Shown here piece after piece: positions 38,263 through 46,013 of a stretch of DNA of 47,039 bases; the first letter of the stretch is position 1, and every line of letters starts with the position of its first letter. Under the pieces are notes generated by a model. The model did not search any database, was not told the DNA's origin, and saw only the letters and a program-made list of their open reading frames with translations. Made by a program: the position numbers and the translations under genes. Source of the DNA: a virus; the IMG/VR virus record IMGVR_UViG_3300046538_000167, positions 1 to 47,039 of that record. One strand, 5' to 3'.

Positions 38263-38541
38263 ATGGTCAAATACAAGACGATCAGCCAGTTCGCCACCGA
38301 AAGTGGCTACACTGAGGCCGCGATTCGAGCAAAGATCGCTGACGGCACATGGCCCAAGGGGCTGGTATGGAGGCATGCGCCGGACAATAAACCTCTAATA
38401 AGTGTGGATGGGTATGCGGAATGGGTGGAAAGCGCAGCGGCGTTCGAGCGGCGTCCAAGAGTAGCATTGAGATCAGCTTCATGTTCGAGGGTGCCCAATG
38501 CCGCGAGCGCCTCCCAATTGAGCCCACCCCCGCTAACCTGA
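38263..38541 (+). CDS. xis: Excisionase-like DNA-binding protein (Xis)
   Basis: The 92-residue product opens with a winged-helix-like excisionase pattern: KTISQFATESGYTEAAIRAKIADGTWPKGLVWRHAPDNKPLISVDGYAEWV. It lies immediately before integrase and overlaps it by 121 bases in another frame, as xis often does. It should bend attR and drive excision. The C-terminal overlap segment is low-complexity. Confidence 0.78.
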   Translation: MVKYKTISQFATESGYTEAAIRAKIADGTWPKGLVWRHAPDNKPLISVDGYAEWVESAAAFERRPRVALRSASCSRVPNAASASQLSPPPLT

Positions 38542-39593
38542 AGCGCGCCGAGCAGCACAAGGCGGCTATCGAACTGGCGATCTACAACGGCACGTTTGAC
38601 TATCTGGCTACCTTCCCCAAGTCCAAGCGAGCCAATCGGCTTGGATATCAGACCGGGCAAGTCCCGCTGTCGAAATACCTCGCAAGCTGGCTGGAGAAAA
38701 AGGAGAAGGGTCTGAAGGCCAGCACCATCGACGGCTACCGGAAGATCATCGACGGGGTTCTGGTGCCGAAGCTTGGCGATCATCCCTTGGTGCTGCTCAG
38801 TCGCAAGATGATCAAGGAGGCTATGGCGAGCATGGACGCATCGAACAAGCGCCTGTCGAACGTTCAGAGCTGCCTGCGGTCGGCGCTGAACGATGCGGTG
38901 CATGACGAACTGATCGAGGTCAACCCTATGGCGGGCTGGACGTACTCGGTCAGGGAGAAGCCGAAGACCGAAGACGAGATCGACCCGTTTTCGCCTGAGG
39001 AGCAGCGGCTGATTCTGGCCGGCACCGATGGCCAATACCGGAACCTGTTGCAGTTCGCCATATGGACCGGGCTGCGGACCAGCGAACTCATCGCGGTAGA
39101 ATGGGGGGATGTGGATTGGCTACGGGGAGAGATACGGATATCGCGGGGACTGACCAGAGCGGCCAAGGAAGCGGAGTTGCCGAAGACGGCAGCGGGTATT
39201 CGTAGCGTGAAGCTTTTGCCAATGGCGCTGGAGGCGCTGACGGCTCAGAAGGTGCACACCTATATAGAAGGTGGCGTGATTTTCCATGACTCGCGATACG
39301 GCAAGCCGTTCGACGGCGATCAGGCCATTCGCAAAAGCTTCTGGATACCAACGCTCAGGAAGGCGAAAATTCGGTATCGGAACCCATACCAGACCCGGCA
39401 CACGTATGCATCGATGATGCTCAGCGCCGGGGAGCACCCGATGTGGGTAGCAAAACAGATGGGCCACGCATCATGGCTGATGATCGCCAAGGTGTATGGC
39501 CGATGGATTCCAACCGAGAACGACACCTCAGGCAATAAAGCCGTCAAGATGTTCGGGACGCCGGTTCAACTCCCTAAGGAGGAGTCAGCATGA
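38421..39593 (+). CDS. int: Tyrosine integrase with DUF3596-type arm domain
   Basis: This recombines attP with ssrA. The 390 residues have a DUF3596-like arm-binding N-terminus (MGGKRSGVRAASKSSIEISF...), a SAM-like core-binding region (about 85-165) and the catalytic domain: R219 (TGLRTSEL), K255, R326-H327 after Y323-Q-T (Tyr in place of the usual HxxR His), H349 (MGHASW) and nucleophile Y359. The weak Shine-Dalgarno suggests coupling to the xis frame. Confidence 0.92.
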   Translation: MGGKRSGVRAASKSSIEISFMFEGAQCRERLPIEPTPANLKRAEQHKAAIELAIYNGTFDYLATFPKSKRANRLGYQTGQVPLSKYLASWLEKKEKGLKASTIDGYRKIIDGVLVPKLGDHPLVLLSRKMIKEAMASMDASNKRLSNVQSCLRSALNDAVHDELIEVNPMAGWTYSVREKPKTEDEIDPFSPEEQRLILAGTDGQYRNLLQFAIWTGLRTSELIAVEWGDVDWLRGEIRISRGLTRAAKEAELPKTAAGIRSVKLLPMALEALTAQKVHTYIEGGVIFHDSRYGKPFDGDQAIRKSFWIPTLRKAKIRYRNPYQTRHTYASMMLSAGEHPMWVAKQMGHASWLMIAKVYGRWIPTENDTSGNKAVKMFGTPVQLPKEESA

Positions 39594-39949
39594 GTGGCAG
39601 CATCGAATTAGGGGTGTACACGTTCGCTACTAAATGGGGCGACGGAGATCCCGGAGATCCTTGGGGCTTCGGCTTTTATGACGGCGAACGCCACGATAGA
39701 CATTTCATTGTAGGAAATGACGGGAAACAGATTCGCGCAGGCGGCTACCGAAGGGCGGCGGAGGCAGATGGAAAAATTGGGGCGCTACTTCTGGAAAACG
39801 CCGCAATGCTTGAGGCGACACCACCAGGCGCAATAAACCTGTGGGAAATTATCGACAAGCTCAAATCTATCGATCAGGCGTCTCTAATTTCTGCCGTCGC
39901 CGAGTCAATCTCCGAATATGATAGGCGTCAAGATGATGAAGAGACCTGA
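39590..39949 (+). CDS. Hypothetical protein between integrase and attR
   Basis: The 119 residues are acidic with a beta-rich first half (GVYTFATKWGDGDPGDPWGFGFYDGERHDRHFIVG) and a helical second half (IIDKLKSIDQASLISAVAESISEYDRR). ATGA overlap with int means it is read from pL. It is the last phage gene before attR; cargo or int regulator is not determinable. Confidence 0.55.
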   Translation: MSGSIELGVYTFATKWGDGDPGDPWGFGFYDGERHDRHFIVGNDGKQIRAGGYRRAAEADGKIGALLLENAAMLEATPPGAINLWEIIDKLKSIDQASLISAVAESISEYDRRQDDEET

Positions 39950-40008
39950 GTTCAGCAGCATTTCAGCAGCATTTGCCGTTTCGACCAACAAATACAGGCA
40001 TCGACTGC

Positions 40009-40035
40009 GGGTTCAAATCCCCCCGGCTCCACCAA
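40009..40035 (+). repeat. attR: attR: 27-bp core shared with attL
   Basis: Exact copy of 101-127. Preceded by phage DNA and followed by the host's own ssrA downstream sequence. It is the orphan 3' end of ssrA left after integration. Confidence 0.95.
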
Positions 40036-40043
40036 CTCTCAAC

Positions 40044-40072
40044 GACAAAGCCCGCCAAGTGCGGGCTTTGTC
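40044..40072 (+). terminator. Original host ssrA terminator
   Basis: A perfect 12-bp stem GACAAAGCCCGC/GCGGGCTTTGTC with loop CAAGT. Its place relative to the ssrA 3' end at attR, and its similarity to the hairpin at 140-164, show that it served ssrA before integration. Confidence 0.8.
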
Positions 40073-40125
40073 GCATCTGGCCGTCCCATCCAGCCCCTTT
40101 CGAAAACCAACCCCGCCCACACACT

Positions 40126-41166
40126 TCAATGCTCATGCCGATGATGCACATCCGGAAAATGCGCATGCCGGTGACGCATCGGCGTATGCACATGCGGATG
40201 ACTGTGCGGCTCCGTTCCATCCCAGTCAAACCCGTGCGGATGCTGGTGATGCTCGTCATGTGTGTGGCGATGATCATGCTCGAGCCGTTCGTGCTGATGC
40301 TCATGAGCATGGTTCTCCATCAGATGAATCCATACCCCCACGGCCATCAACGCTGCAGCGAGCAGGAACATCAGCGATACCGACTCGCCCAGCAGCAGAA
40401 TCGAGATACCTGCGCCCAGAAACGGCGCGGTGGAAAAGTACGCGCCGGTGCGCGCACTGCCCAGCCCGCGCAGGGCCAGGACGAACATCACCAGGCTGAC
40501 GCCATAACCGAGAAATCCGACCAGCAGAATGGGCACCAGCGAGGCGGCTGCGGGCAGCTGTTTGCCGATGAACAAGGCGAGGCCGCAGTTGACCAATCCC
40601 GCCACAAGCCCCTTGCTGCCCGCGATAAACAGTGCATCCGAGGCAGACACCTTACGCGTCAGGTTGTTATCAATGGCCCAGCAAAAACAGGCAAAGGCGA
40701 CGGCCAGCGGCCCTGTCCAGTCCTGCGCCGAGACGGCCTCTTGCGGCCATGACAACACGACACCACCCGCCACGATGGCGAGCATGCCGATCACGATTCG
40801 CCGATCGGCATTTTCCTTGAACACTACCCACGCCAGCAGTGCCGTGAGCACTGATTCCAGATTGAGCATCAGTGACGCGCTCGCGCCGGACGTTCTGGTC
40901 AAACCGAACATCAACGCCACCGGCGCCAGCACACCGCCGAAGCCGATGGCGCCGACCAGCCACGGCCATTCGCCGGGTCCGAGTCCGGAACGCTGCCAGC
41001 CGCGATCGCGGGCAAAACGCAGGACGGTCAAACCCAGCCCGCTGCCCAGATAGAGCAACCCGGCCAATAGAATCGGTGAAATCTGTACCCCCAACAGCTT
41101 GGCGAGTGGCGTACTGGCGCCAAACAATGCTGCCGCAACCAACGCGTAGAGCACGCTCGCATTCAT
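40126..41166 (-). CDS. EamA-type transporter with histidine-rich tail
   Basis: This host inner-membrane DMT-family permease is 346 residues from the Met that starts MNASVLYALVAAALFGASTPLAKLLG, with about ten membrane helices and internal repeat. The last 64 residues contain 23 His (HEHQHERLEHDHRHTHDEHHQ...), which should bind divalent metals such as Ni, Zn or Co. The substrate is unknown; the tail suggests metal sensing or export. An upstream extension of 31 codons is not supported. Confidence 0.8.
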   Translation of the reverse strand: MNASVLYALVAAALFGASTPLAKLLGVQISPILLAGLLYLGSGLGLTVLRFARDRGWQRSGLGPGEWPWLVGAIGFGGVLAPVALMFGLTRTSGASASLMLNLESVLTALLAWVVFKENADRRIVIGMLAIVAGGVVLSWPQEAVSAQDWTGPLAVAFACFCWAIDNNLTRKVSASDALFIAGSKGLVAGLVNCGLALFIGKQLPAAASLVPILLVGFLGYGVSLVMFVLALRGLGSARTGAYFSTAPFLGAGISILLLGESVSLMFLLAAALMAVGVWIHLMENHAHEHQHERLEHDHRHTHDEHHQHPHGFDWDGTEPHSHPHVHTPMRHRHAHFPDVHHRHEH

Positions 41167-41482
41167 GAAGGGATCACTCGCTCGGGCCGATGAAATACCG
41201 GCAACAATCATGGCAGAACTCAGGTGAGAATTATGTGAACGGTTTCGCCCGCTGACCACATGCCTTGAGATGACTTTCCGTGATCACCACGACTGCTGTC
41301 TGGTTTTATCGCCACGCCCTCCTTCCCACACAGAACGTCCTAGGAAAATTCCCGCAACACGCGTCGACTTTGATGAACTGGTGGACAGTTCCTCGTGGCG
41401 TTACCCTCCACGACCACTGCCATCCCAATGGACGACTTGGCAGACGCAATTGCAGTGAATGTTCACTCCACGGAGCTACGTC
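41167..41482. other. Intergenic region, host
   Basis: About 316 bases between divergent genes. I see no convincing gene or named element; promoters for both flanking genes should lie here. The Shine-Dalgarno GGAG of the right gene is at the end. Confidence 0.5.
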
Positions 41483-41857
41483 ATGAAGAAAATCACCCGC
41501 CTTTCCCTGGTTGGCCCGGCACCTTCCGACGCGCCAGCGTCCAGCACTCAAACCCAATCGAATACCACCGCACGCAACGAGGCGCAGAACCGGCGGCGTA
41601 GAGTTCCTCTCAATCAGCTCATCAGGGTACGCGACGATGTTGACACCCTGACCCTGCTCACCCACGCCAGCGAGATTCTCGACTCTCTGACGGCCATCAG
41701 CGCCAACTTTGCCGATGAGTTCGACGGTTCGAAACGCCATGTGGCGGTGGCAATGAAGCAATTGAGCGCACTGGCCGAGATCCTGGTCTGCAGGGCACGG
41801 GACAATCTTGATCCGCAGGGCGCGCCGCCCTCATCCAGGCCTGAAACCTGCCATTGA
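41483..41857 (+). CDS. DUF6124-like protein
   Basis: The 124 residues begin MKKITRLSLVGPAPSD and contain RVRDDVDTLTLLTHASEILDSLTAISANFADEFDGSKRHVAVAMKQLSALAEILV, matching from memory the Pseudomonas-specific DUF6124 family. GGAG precedes the ATG by about 8 bases. Its function is unknown. Confidence 0.75.
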   Translation: MKKITRLSLVGPAPSDAPASSTQTQSNTTARNEAQNRRRRVPLNQLIRVRDDVDTLTLLTHASEILDSLTAISANFADEFDGSKRHVAVAMKQLSALAEILVCRARDNLDPQGAPPSSRPETCH

Positions 41858-41990
41858 CGGGCAAAATCTGTGCACGTTTGTTGACGCATCAGACACGGTT
41901 GGAGCCGCCCATCGAGATGAATTTTTCTTCACTGCAGCTGCGCGGCCAACCCTTGTACAGTCCGCTCGCTCATTCAAGAAACTACGGTTC

Positions 41991-42016
41991 GCCCGCGCTC
42001 CTGCGGGCTTTTTTTT
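41991..42016 (+). terminator. Terminator after the DUF6124-like gene
   Basis: GCCCGC-GCTCCT-GCGGGC is followed by eight T. Strong rho-independent terminator on the plus strand. Confidence 0.9.
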
Positions 42017-42107
42017 GCCTGAAACAAAGCCCCTTCTTCGCCACGACTTGCCGTGACCCCGCTTATTGCGCGACTCTGCTGGAAGAACCCACACTTCGGA
42101 GCGCCCG

Positions 42108-42695
42108 ATGCCGCTGTTGACCCTGCCCTGCCAACGCCTGACGCTCGCGATACTGGCTCCGGACCAGGCCGAACTTGAAAGCGAGTTCTATCAACGCAAC
42201 CAGCGTCACCTCGCGCCATGGTCGCCTATCCGCACCACCGAATATTTCTCCACCGAGCAGATTCGCCGACGTCTTGAAATACAGGCCAGCGCCTTCGAGG
42301 CCGGGCTGGCCCTGCATTTCGCACTACTGACGCCGGACGGCCAGCAGATGATCGGCGCGTGCAACTTCAGCGGCATCATTCGCGGGGCCTTTCAGGCGTG
42401 TTATCTGGGTTATCACATTGATGAAGCCCAACAGGGACAGGGCTTGATGCACGAAGCGCTGAAGGCTGGCATCGACTACATGTTCGAGACCCAGAATCTG
42501 CACCGGATCATGGCCAATTACATTCCGGGCAATGAGCGCAGTGCGCGCTTGCTTGAGCGCCTGGGCTTCGAACGTGAGGGTTACGCCAAGGCGTATCTGA
42601 ACATTGCCGGACGCTGGCAGGACCACGTGATGACGGCGCTGGTCAACTCGAGGTTCGAAACGCCGGAAAAACGCTGGTCGCGACAACTGGCGTGA
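42108..42695 (+). CDS. rimJ: RimJ-like ribosomal-protein-alanine N-acetyltransferase
   Basis: The 195 residues are a GNAT enzyme: LGYHIDEAQQGQGLMHEALKAGIDYMFETQNLHRIMANYIPGNERSARLLERLGFEREGYAKAYLNIAGRWQDH matches RimJ in detail, including the acetyl-CoA loop QQGQGL. It acetylates the N-terminal alanine of ribosomal protein S5. Shine-Dalgarno GGAG upstream. Confidence 0.85.
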   Translation: MPLLTLPCQRLTLAILAPDQAELESEFYQRNQRHLAPWSPIRTTEYFSTEQIRRRLEIQASAFEAGLALHFALLTPDGQQMIGACNFSGIIRGAFQACYLGYHIDEAQQGQGLMHEALKAGIDYMFETQNLHRIMANYIPGNERSARLLERLGFEREGYAKAYLNIAGRWQDHVMTALVNSRFETPEKRWSRQLA

Positions 42696-42725
42696 GTTTC
42701 ACAATTCGTTAAGGATTGCCGTCGT

Positions 42726-44204
42726 ATGCTCAGGCCTCCCGCCCCTTCCGGTTGCCTGATCCTTATGTCGCGTGCCGTCACTTCGCTGTTTCTGCTTGCT
42801 GCCCTGCTGTTTTTCTTCGCGCTGGGTAACCACCAATTGCAAGGCTCCACCGAGGCTCGCGTGGCCGGCATCGCCATGGAGATGCATCTGGACGATGACT
42901 GGGTCACGCCTCGTCTGTTCGGCGAACCGTTTCTGGAAAAACCACCGCTGAGCCTGTGGCTGGATGCTGGTGCCATGCGCGTGTTCGGCGTGTCACCGTG
43001 GGCCGTACGACTGGCGTCGGCGGTGGCTGGGCTGCTCAGTGTGATGCTGCTGTACGGCATGTTGCGCCGCTTTGAACGGCCGAAGATGATTGCCTGGACG
43101 GCGGGCATTCTGCTCGCGACCATGGCCAGTTACTGGAGCAATGTGCGCGGCGTCGGTGAAGATGCATTGCTCGCCCTCGGCGTGACCACGGCACTGCTGG
43201 CCTTTTTCCAGGCGCAACGAGCATCGACTCTCGGCAACTCGCTGTTGTTTGTCGTCGGGATCGCCATCGCTACACTGAGCAAGGGTGTGCTGGGGCTGGC
43301 CATGCCGGGGGTGGTGATTTTTGCCTATCTGCTGGCTGACAACCTGATGGACAAGCGCCTGAAAATCACCGATTGGCTGCGGCCGGGCTTATTGACCCTG
43401 GTCGGTTTGATTCCGCTGCTGATCTGGCTCGTCATCCTCTTCCAGCACGGCGGCGCACAGGCCGTCAGAGAAGTGCTGCTGACCAACAGCGTCGGGCGCT
43501 TCAGTGGATCGTTCGTCGAGGCCGGGCACTACGAACCGTTCTACTACTATCTCGCCAAACTGCCGGAAGCCTTCCTGCCGTGGAACATTCTGGTGTACCT
43601 GGGGCTCTGGCATTTCCGCAAACAATTGAAGGCCAACCGCTACTTGCTGTTTTTCAGCCTGTGGATCGTTGCGCAGTTCGTGATGCTGACGTTGGCATCG
43701 AGCAAGCGCACGGTATACCTGATGTCGATGACGCCAGCTGCAGCGGTGATCGCGGCAGAATATGCAGGCGTGTTGTTCGAACGATTGAAGCAGTACGAAT
43801 CCGCCAATCGATTCGTAGGCCGAATCGCCCGTCATCGTCAGACACTGGCAGTGGGTGTGCTCACGCTGGTAATCGGCAGTTACCTCGCGGCCGCGCAGTG
43901 GGCCCTGCCCCACACCGACAAAAAGCTTTCGTTCCTGCCGTTGAGTGCAGAGATTCAGACGCTGCAAACCGCTGGGCATCAAGTCGCGCTGTTTCAGGCC
44001 AACGAGCGGGTCGGTGGCGCCACGGTCTTCTACACCCAGCAAGTGCTCAAAGGCCTGGATACCGAAGCGCAGTTGCGAGACTTCCTCACGGCCTCGCCCT
44101 CGCATGTCGTGGTGATGGCTGGTGACAGTGAGCCCGCGCCGCCACTGAAAGTGCTCAAAACCATGATGGTCGGGCGCCAGGCGTATTACTTCGTCGGCTA
44201 TTGA
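42726..44204 (+). CDS. ArnT-like membrane glycosyltransferase (GT39/83)
   Basis: The 492 residues contain an N-terminal EARVAGIAMEMHLDDDWVTPRLFGEPFLEKPPLSLWL, the first periplasmic loop of ArnT/PMT-type polyprenyl-sugar transferases, and about ten membrane helices. It probably adds a sugar to lipid A or a surface polymer from undecaprenyl phosphate. AAGGA ten bases before the first ATG supports that start. It is next to a PAP2 phosphatase, fitting envelope lipid metabolism. Confidence 0.75.
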   Translation: MLRPPAPSGCLILMSRAVTSLFLLAALLFFFALGNHQLQGSTEARVAGIAMEMHLDDDWVTPRLFGEPFLEKPPLSLWLDAGAMRVFGVSPWAVRLASAVAGLLSVMLLYGMLRRFERPKMIAWTAGILLATMASYWSNVRGVGEDALLALGVTTALLAFFQAQRASTLGNSLLFVVGIAIATLSKGVLGLAMPGVVIFAYLLADNLMDKRLKITDWLRPGLLTLVGLIPLLIWLVILFQHGGAQAVREVLLTNSVGRFSGSFVEAGHYEPFYYYLAKLPEAFLPWNILVYLGLWHFRKQLKANRYLLFFSLWIVAQFVMLTLASSKRTVYLMSMTPAAAVIAAEYAGVLFERLKQYESANRFVGRIARHRQTLAVGVLTLVIGSYLAAAQWALPHTDKKLSFLPLSAEIQTLQTAGHQVALFQANERVGGATVFYTQQVLKGLDTEAQLRDFLTASPSHVVVMAGDSEPAPPLKVLKTMMVGRQAYYFVGY

Positions 44205-44221
44205 GGCCTGCGCAGCCGCAT

Positions 44222-44252
44222 AAAAAAACCCGCCGGTGGTTGGCGGGTTTTT
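44222..44252. terminator. Bidirectional terminator
   Basis: AAAACCCGCC-GGTGGTT-GGCGGGTTTT with A-run before and T-run after; it serves both the plus-strand glycosyltransferase and the minus-strand PAP2 gene. Confidence 0.9.
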
Positions 44253-44270
44253 CATTTCATCCGAACGGGT

Positions 44271-45092
44271 TCAGAGAGAAACCTCTGGCTGAGCACTGAA
44301 AGCTTTCTGCGTGCGCTTGCTCAGCACCGGCACATCCAGCCGCGCGCGTCCGTAGAAGGCCAGCGCCGTCAGCAAACACGCCAGCCAGACGAAGATTCCG
44401 GCCCAGAAGGTGTGGGACATGTAGTGCCAGCCTTGCAGGACGCGAGTAGTGCCATAAACGAACCCCAGCAACAGTGAGCCCCACAAGATGGCACTGGAAA
44501 AACGCCATTGATAACGTCTCGCCACGAAATACAGCGCCAGCATGGTGAAGCCGCCCGACGCATGGCCACCCGGCCAGCACCGGCCACTACCCGCTTCATG
44601 GAACAGTTGAAAATTGCTGTACCACTCGATGTGGGCCATTTTTCCGCCGTACAGCGTGGTCTCGATCGGGCAGTAAACGCTGGTGTGGGATTTGAGGAAG
44701 TGAATCACCCCGGTGCAAACGGCAAATGCGACCACCACAAACAGAAAATCCCTACGGTGATCAGCGGCAAATCGCAGCACTGGCGCGACTTTGCTACGTT
44801 CCAGCATTGCGCCGAGGCGCGGACGTTTCTGCGGATTGACCAATGGCCAGACCACCGACAGCAGCGCGCCGATCAGGGCGATTTCCGCCGTCCAGTTGGG
44901 AATGATCCGCGCCCATTTGTGGGTGAGCTTTTCAAAAAAGTGGATTTTGTCGAGCGGGAAGGTCTGGGTCTGCGGATCGAACAGCAGGTTGCTGAAGGCG
45001 ATGTCGATTTTGGTCATGTCGAACATCAGGAACACCAGCGCCGCACAGGCGAGCGGAATACCAAAATTGTAAGCGTAGAAACGGGATTTCAT
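44271..45092 (-). CDS. PAP2-family phosphatase
   Basis: The 273 residues form a polytopic membrane protein with PAP2 motifs: KSHTSVYCPIETTLYGG (first motif region), CWPGGHASGG (PSGH-like) and TTRVLQGWHYMSHTFWAGI (third motif with conserved His). It dephosphorylates lipid phosphates such as undecaprenyl pyrophosphate or lipid A-linked phosphate. It overlaps the histidine-phosphatase gene by four bases. Confidence 0.85.
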   Translation of the reverse strand: MKSRFYAYNFGIPLACAALVFLMFDMTKIDIAFSNLLFDPQTQTFPLDKIHFFEKLTHKWARIIPNWTAEIALIGALLSVVWPLVNPQKRPRLGAMLERSKVAPVLRFAADHRRDFLFVVVAFAVCTGVIHFLKSHTSVYCPIETTLYGGKMAHIEWYSNFQLFHEAGSGRCWPGGHASGGFTMLALYFVARRYQWRFSSAILWGSLLLGFVYGTTRVLQGWHYMSHTFWAGIFVWLACLLTALAFYGRARLDVPVLSKRTQKAFSAQPEVSL

Positions 45093-45760
45093 CGGGTGGT
45101 CACCGTGCGCCAGTCGGAGGCTTCAATAAAGCCGAGCATCTTGGGAGCCGCCGGGCTGGCAGCGGAAACAAACAATGACGAGCCGTAACCCATGTCCGAG
45201 GCCGAAACTTTGAGGTCTTTCTCGATTTGCGCCATGCATTCGCTGTGGGTCACCAGTACCAGGTTGCGACCGGGAACCTTGTGGGCCAACGCGTCCTGCA
45301 ACATGCGGCCCCGGCAGTTGATCAGCCAGTCGTCACCGCTGGCGGCATGGTTGAACATGTAACCGGCGGTCTGCACCGTGCGCATCGACGGGCTGTTATA
45401 GATGTCGGCGTTGTTCAGACCCAGTTGTTCGAACCTTGCACCGACCGCCACCGCGACACTGCGTGAGCGATCGGTGATGCCGTCGTTGCCACTCAGGCAG
45501 GCAGCTTTGGAGTGATCGCAGCGCTCGACGTGACGCACCAGCACGATCATCTCGCCCTTGGCCCAACTTGCTGCAAGCGCTTGCGCACCCGCCACATTGC
45601 CGTGGGCCAGGTCCGGCACCGCCGCCGGCGCCAGCAACCACAGGGTCAGCGGGATCACCAATACCGATGCCGCCAACACCACCCAAGTGTTGCGAAAACG
45701 CGCCAAAAAGCTCAGATCGATCGAGCGTTTGACGCCGAACAGACTCAGTCTCAATTCCAC
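45089..45760 (-). CDS. Histidine phosphatase family protein, membrane-anchored
   Basis: The product (about 223 residues) has an N-terminal membrane helix (NTWVVLAASVLVIPLTLWLLA) and a periplasmic phosphoglycerate-mutase-like domain with VLVRHVERCDHS (RHxE) and a second His in LVLVTHSECMAQ. This resembles Ais/PmrG, the LPS-core phosphatase. A GTG with GAGG eight bases upstream was taken as start; an ATG eight codons earlier (45784) is the alternative. Operon with PAP2. Confidence 0.78.
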   Translation of the reverse strand: MELRLSLFGVKRSIDLSFLARFRNTWVVLAASVLVIPLTLWLLAPAAVPDLAHGNVAGAQALAASWAKGEMIVLVRHVERCDHSKAACLSGNDGITDRSRSVAVAVGARFEQLGLNNADIYNSPSMRTVQTAGYMFNHAASGDDWLINCRGRMLQDALAHKVPGRNLVLVTHSECMAQIEKDLKVSASDMGYGSSLFVSAASPAAPKMLGFIEASDWRTVTTR

Positions 45761-45896
45761 AAAAACCGCCTCGCCACTCTGCATCACGGGTTCATTCGAT
45801 GCGGCGAAGGTACAGAGGCGCGCGTGGGCAGCCAGTGAAACCCATGTGAAAAAAGTCTTGGGATCCGATGTTACAAATTCCGTAGGACAAAATCCT

Positions 45897-45923
45897 TTCA
45901 GCTCTGGGAAATGCGGCCGATAC
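45897..45923 (+). promoter_or_regulatory. Possible sigma-28 (FliA) promoter of the chemoreceptor gene
   Basis: TTCA, a 15-base spacer and GCCGATAC (45916-45923). The GCCGATA element is the FliA -10. The -35 is weak. It lies about 90 bases before the chemoreceptor ATG, a class often under FliA. Confidence 0.5.
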
Positions 45924-46013
45924 AAACCTGCTAACACCCTTGCTGGCTCAAAAAAACAACAATCTTCCAGCCTAACTGACGACAAGAAACCCAACGTTTC
46001 TGGAGGATTTTTG

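Larger units (their letters stand above)
101..40035. mobile_element. Complete lambdoid prophage, short-tailed virion type, integrated in ssrA
   Basis: The element is bounded by a 27-bp direct repeat (101-127 and 40009-40035). It has integrase and an excisionase candidate at the right end, a CI/Cro switch in the middle, O/P-like replication genes, nin-region genes, Q, and a full set of packaging, head, neck, fibre and lysis genes. Tape-measure, sheath and major tail protein genes are absent, while a transglycosylase ejection protein and a gp13-sized GNAT-like protein are present, which suggests podovirus morphology. All essential modules look intact, with no frameshifts seen in recognisable genes, so it may be inducible (inference). 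Confidence 0.95.

Noticed and set aside
43373-44255. Frames of 250 and 288 codons overlapping the ArnT-like gene
   Set aside because: Out-of-frame and antisense shadows of a polytopic membrane protein gene.
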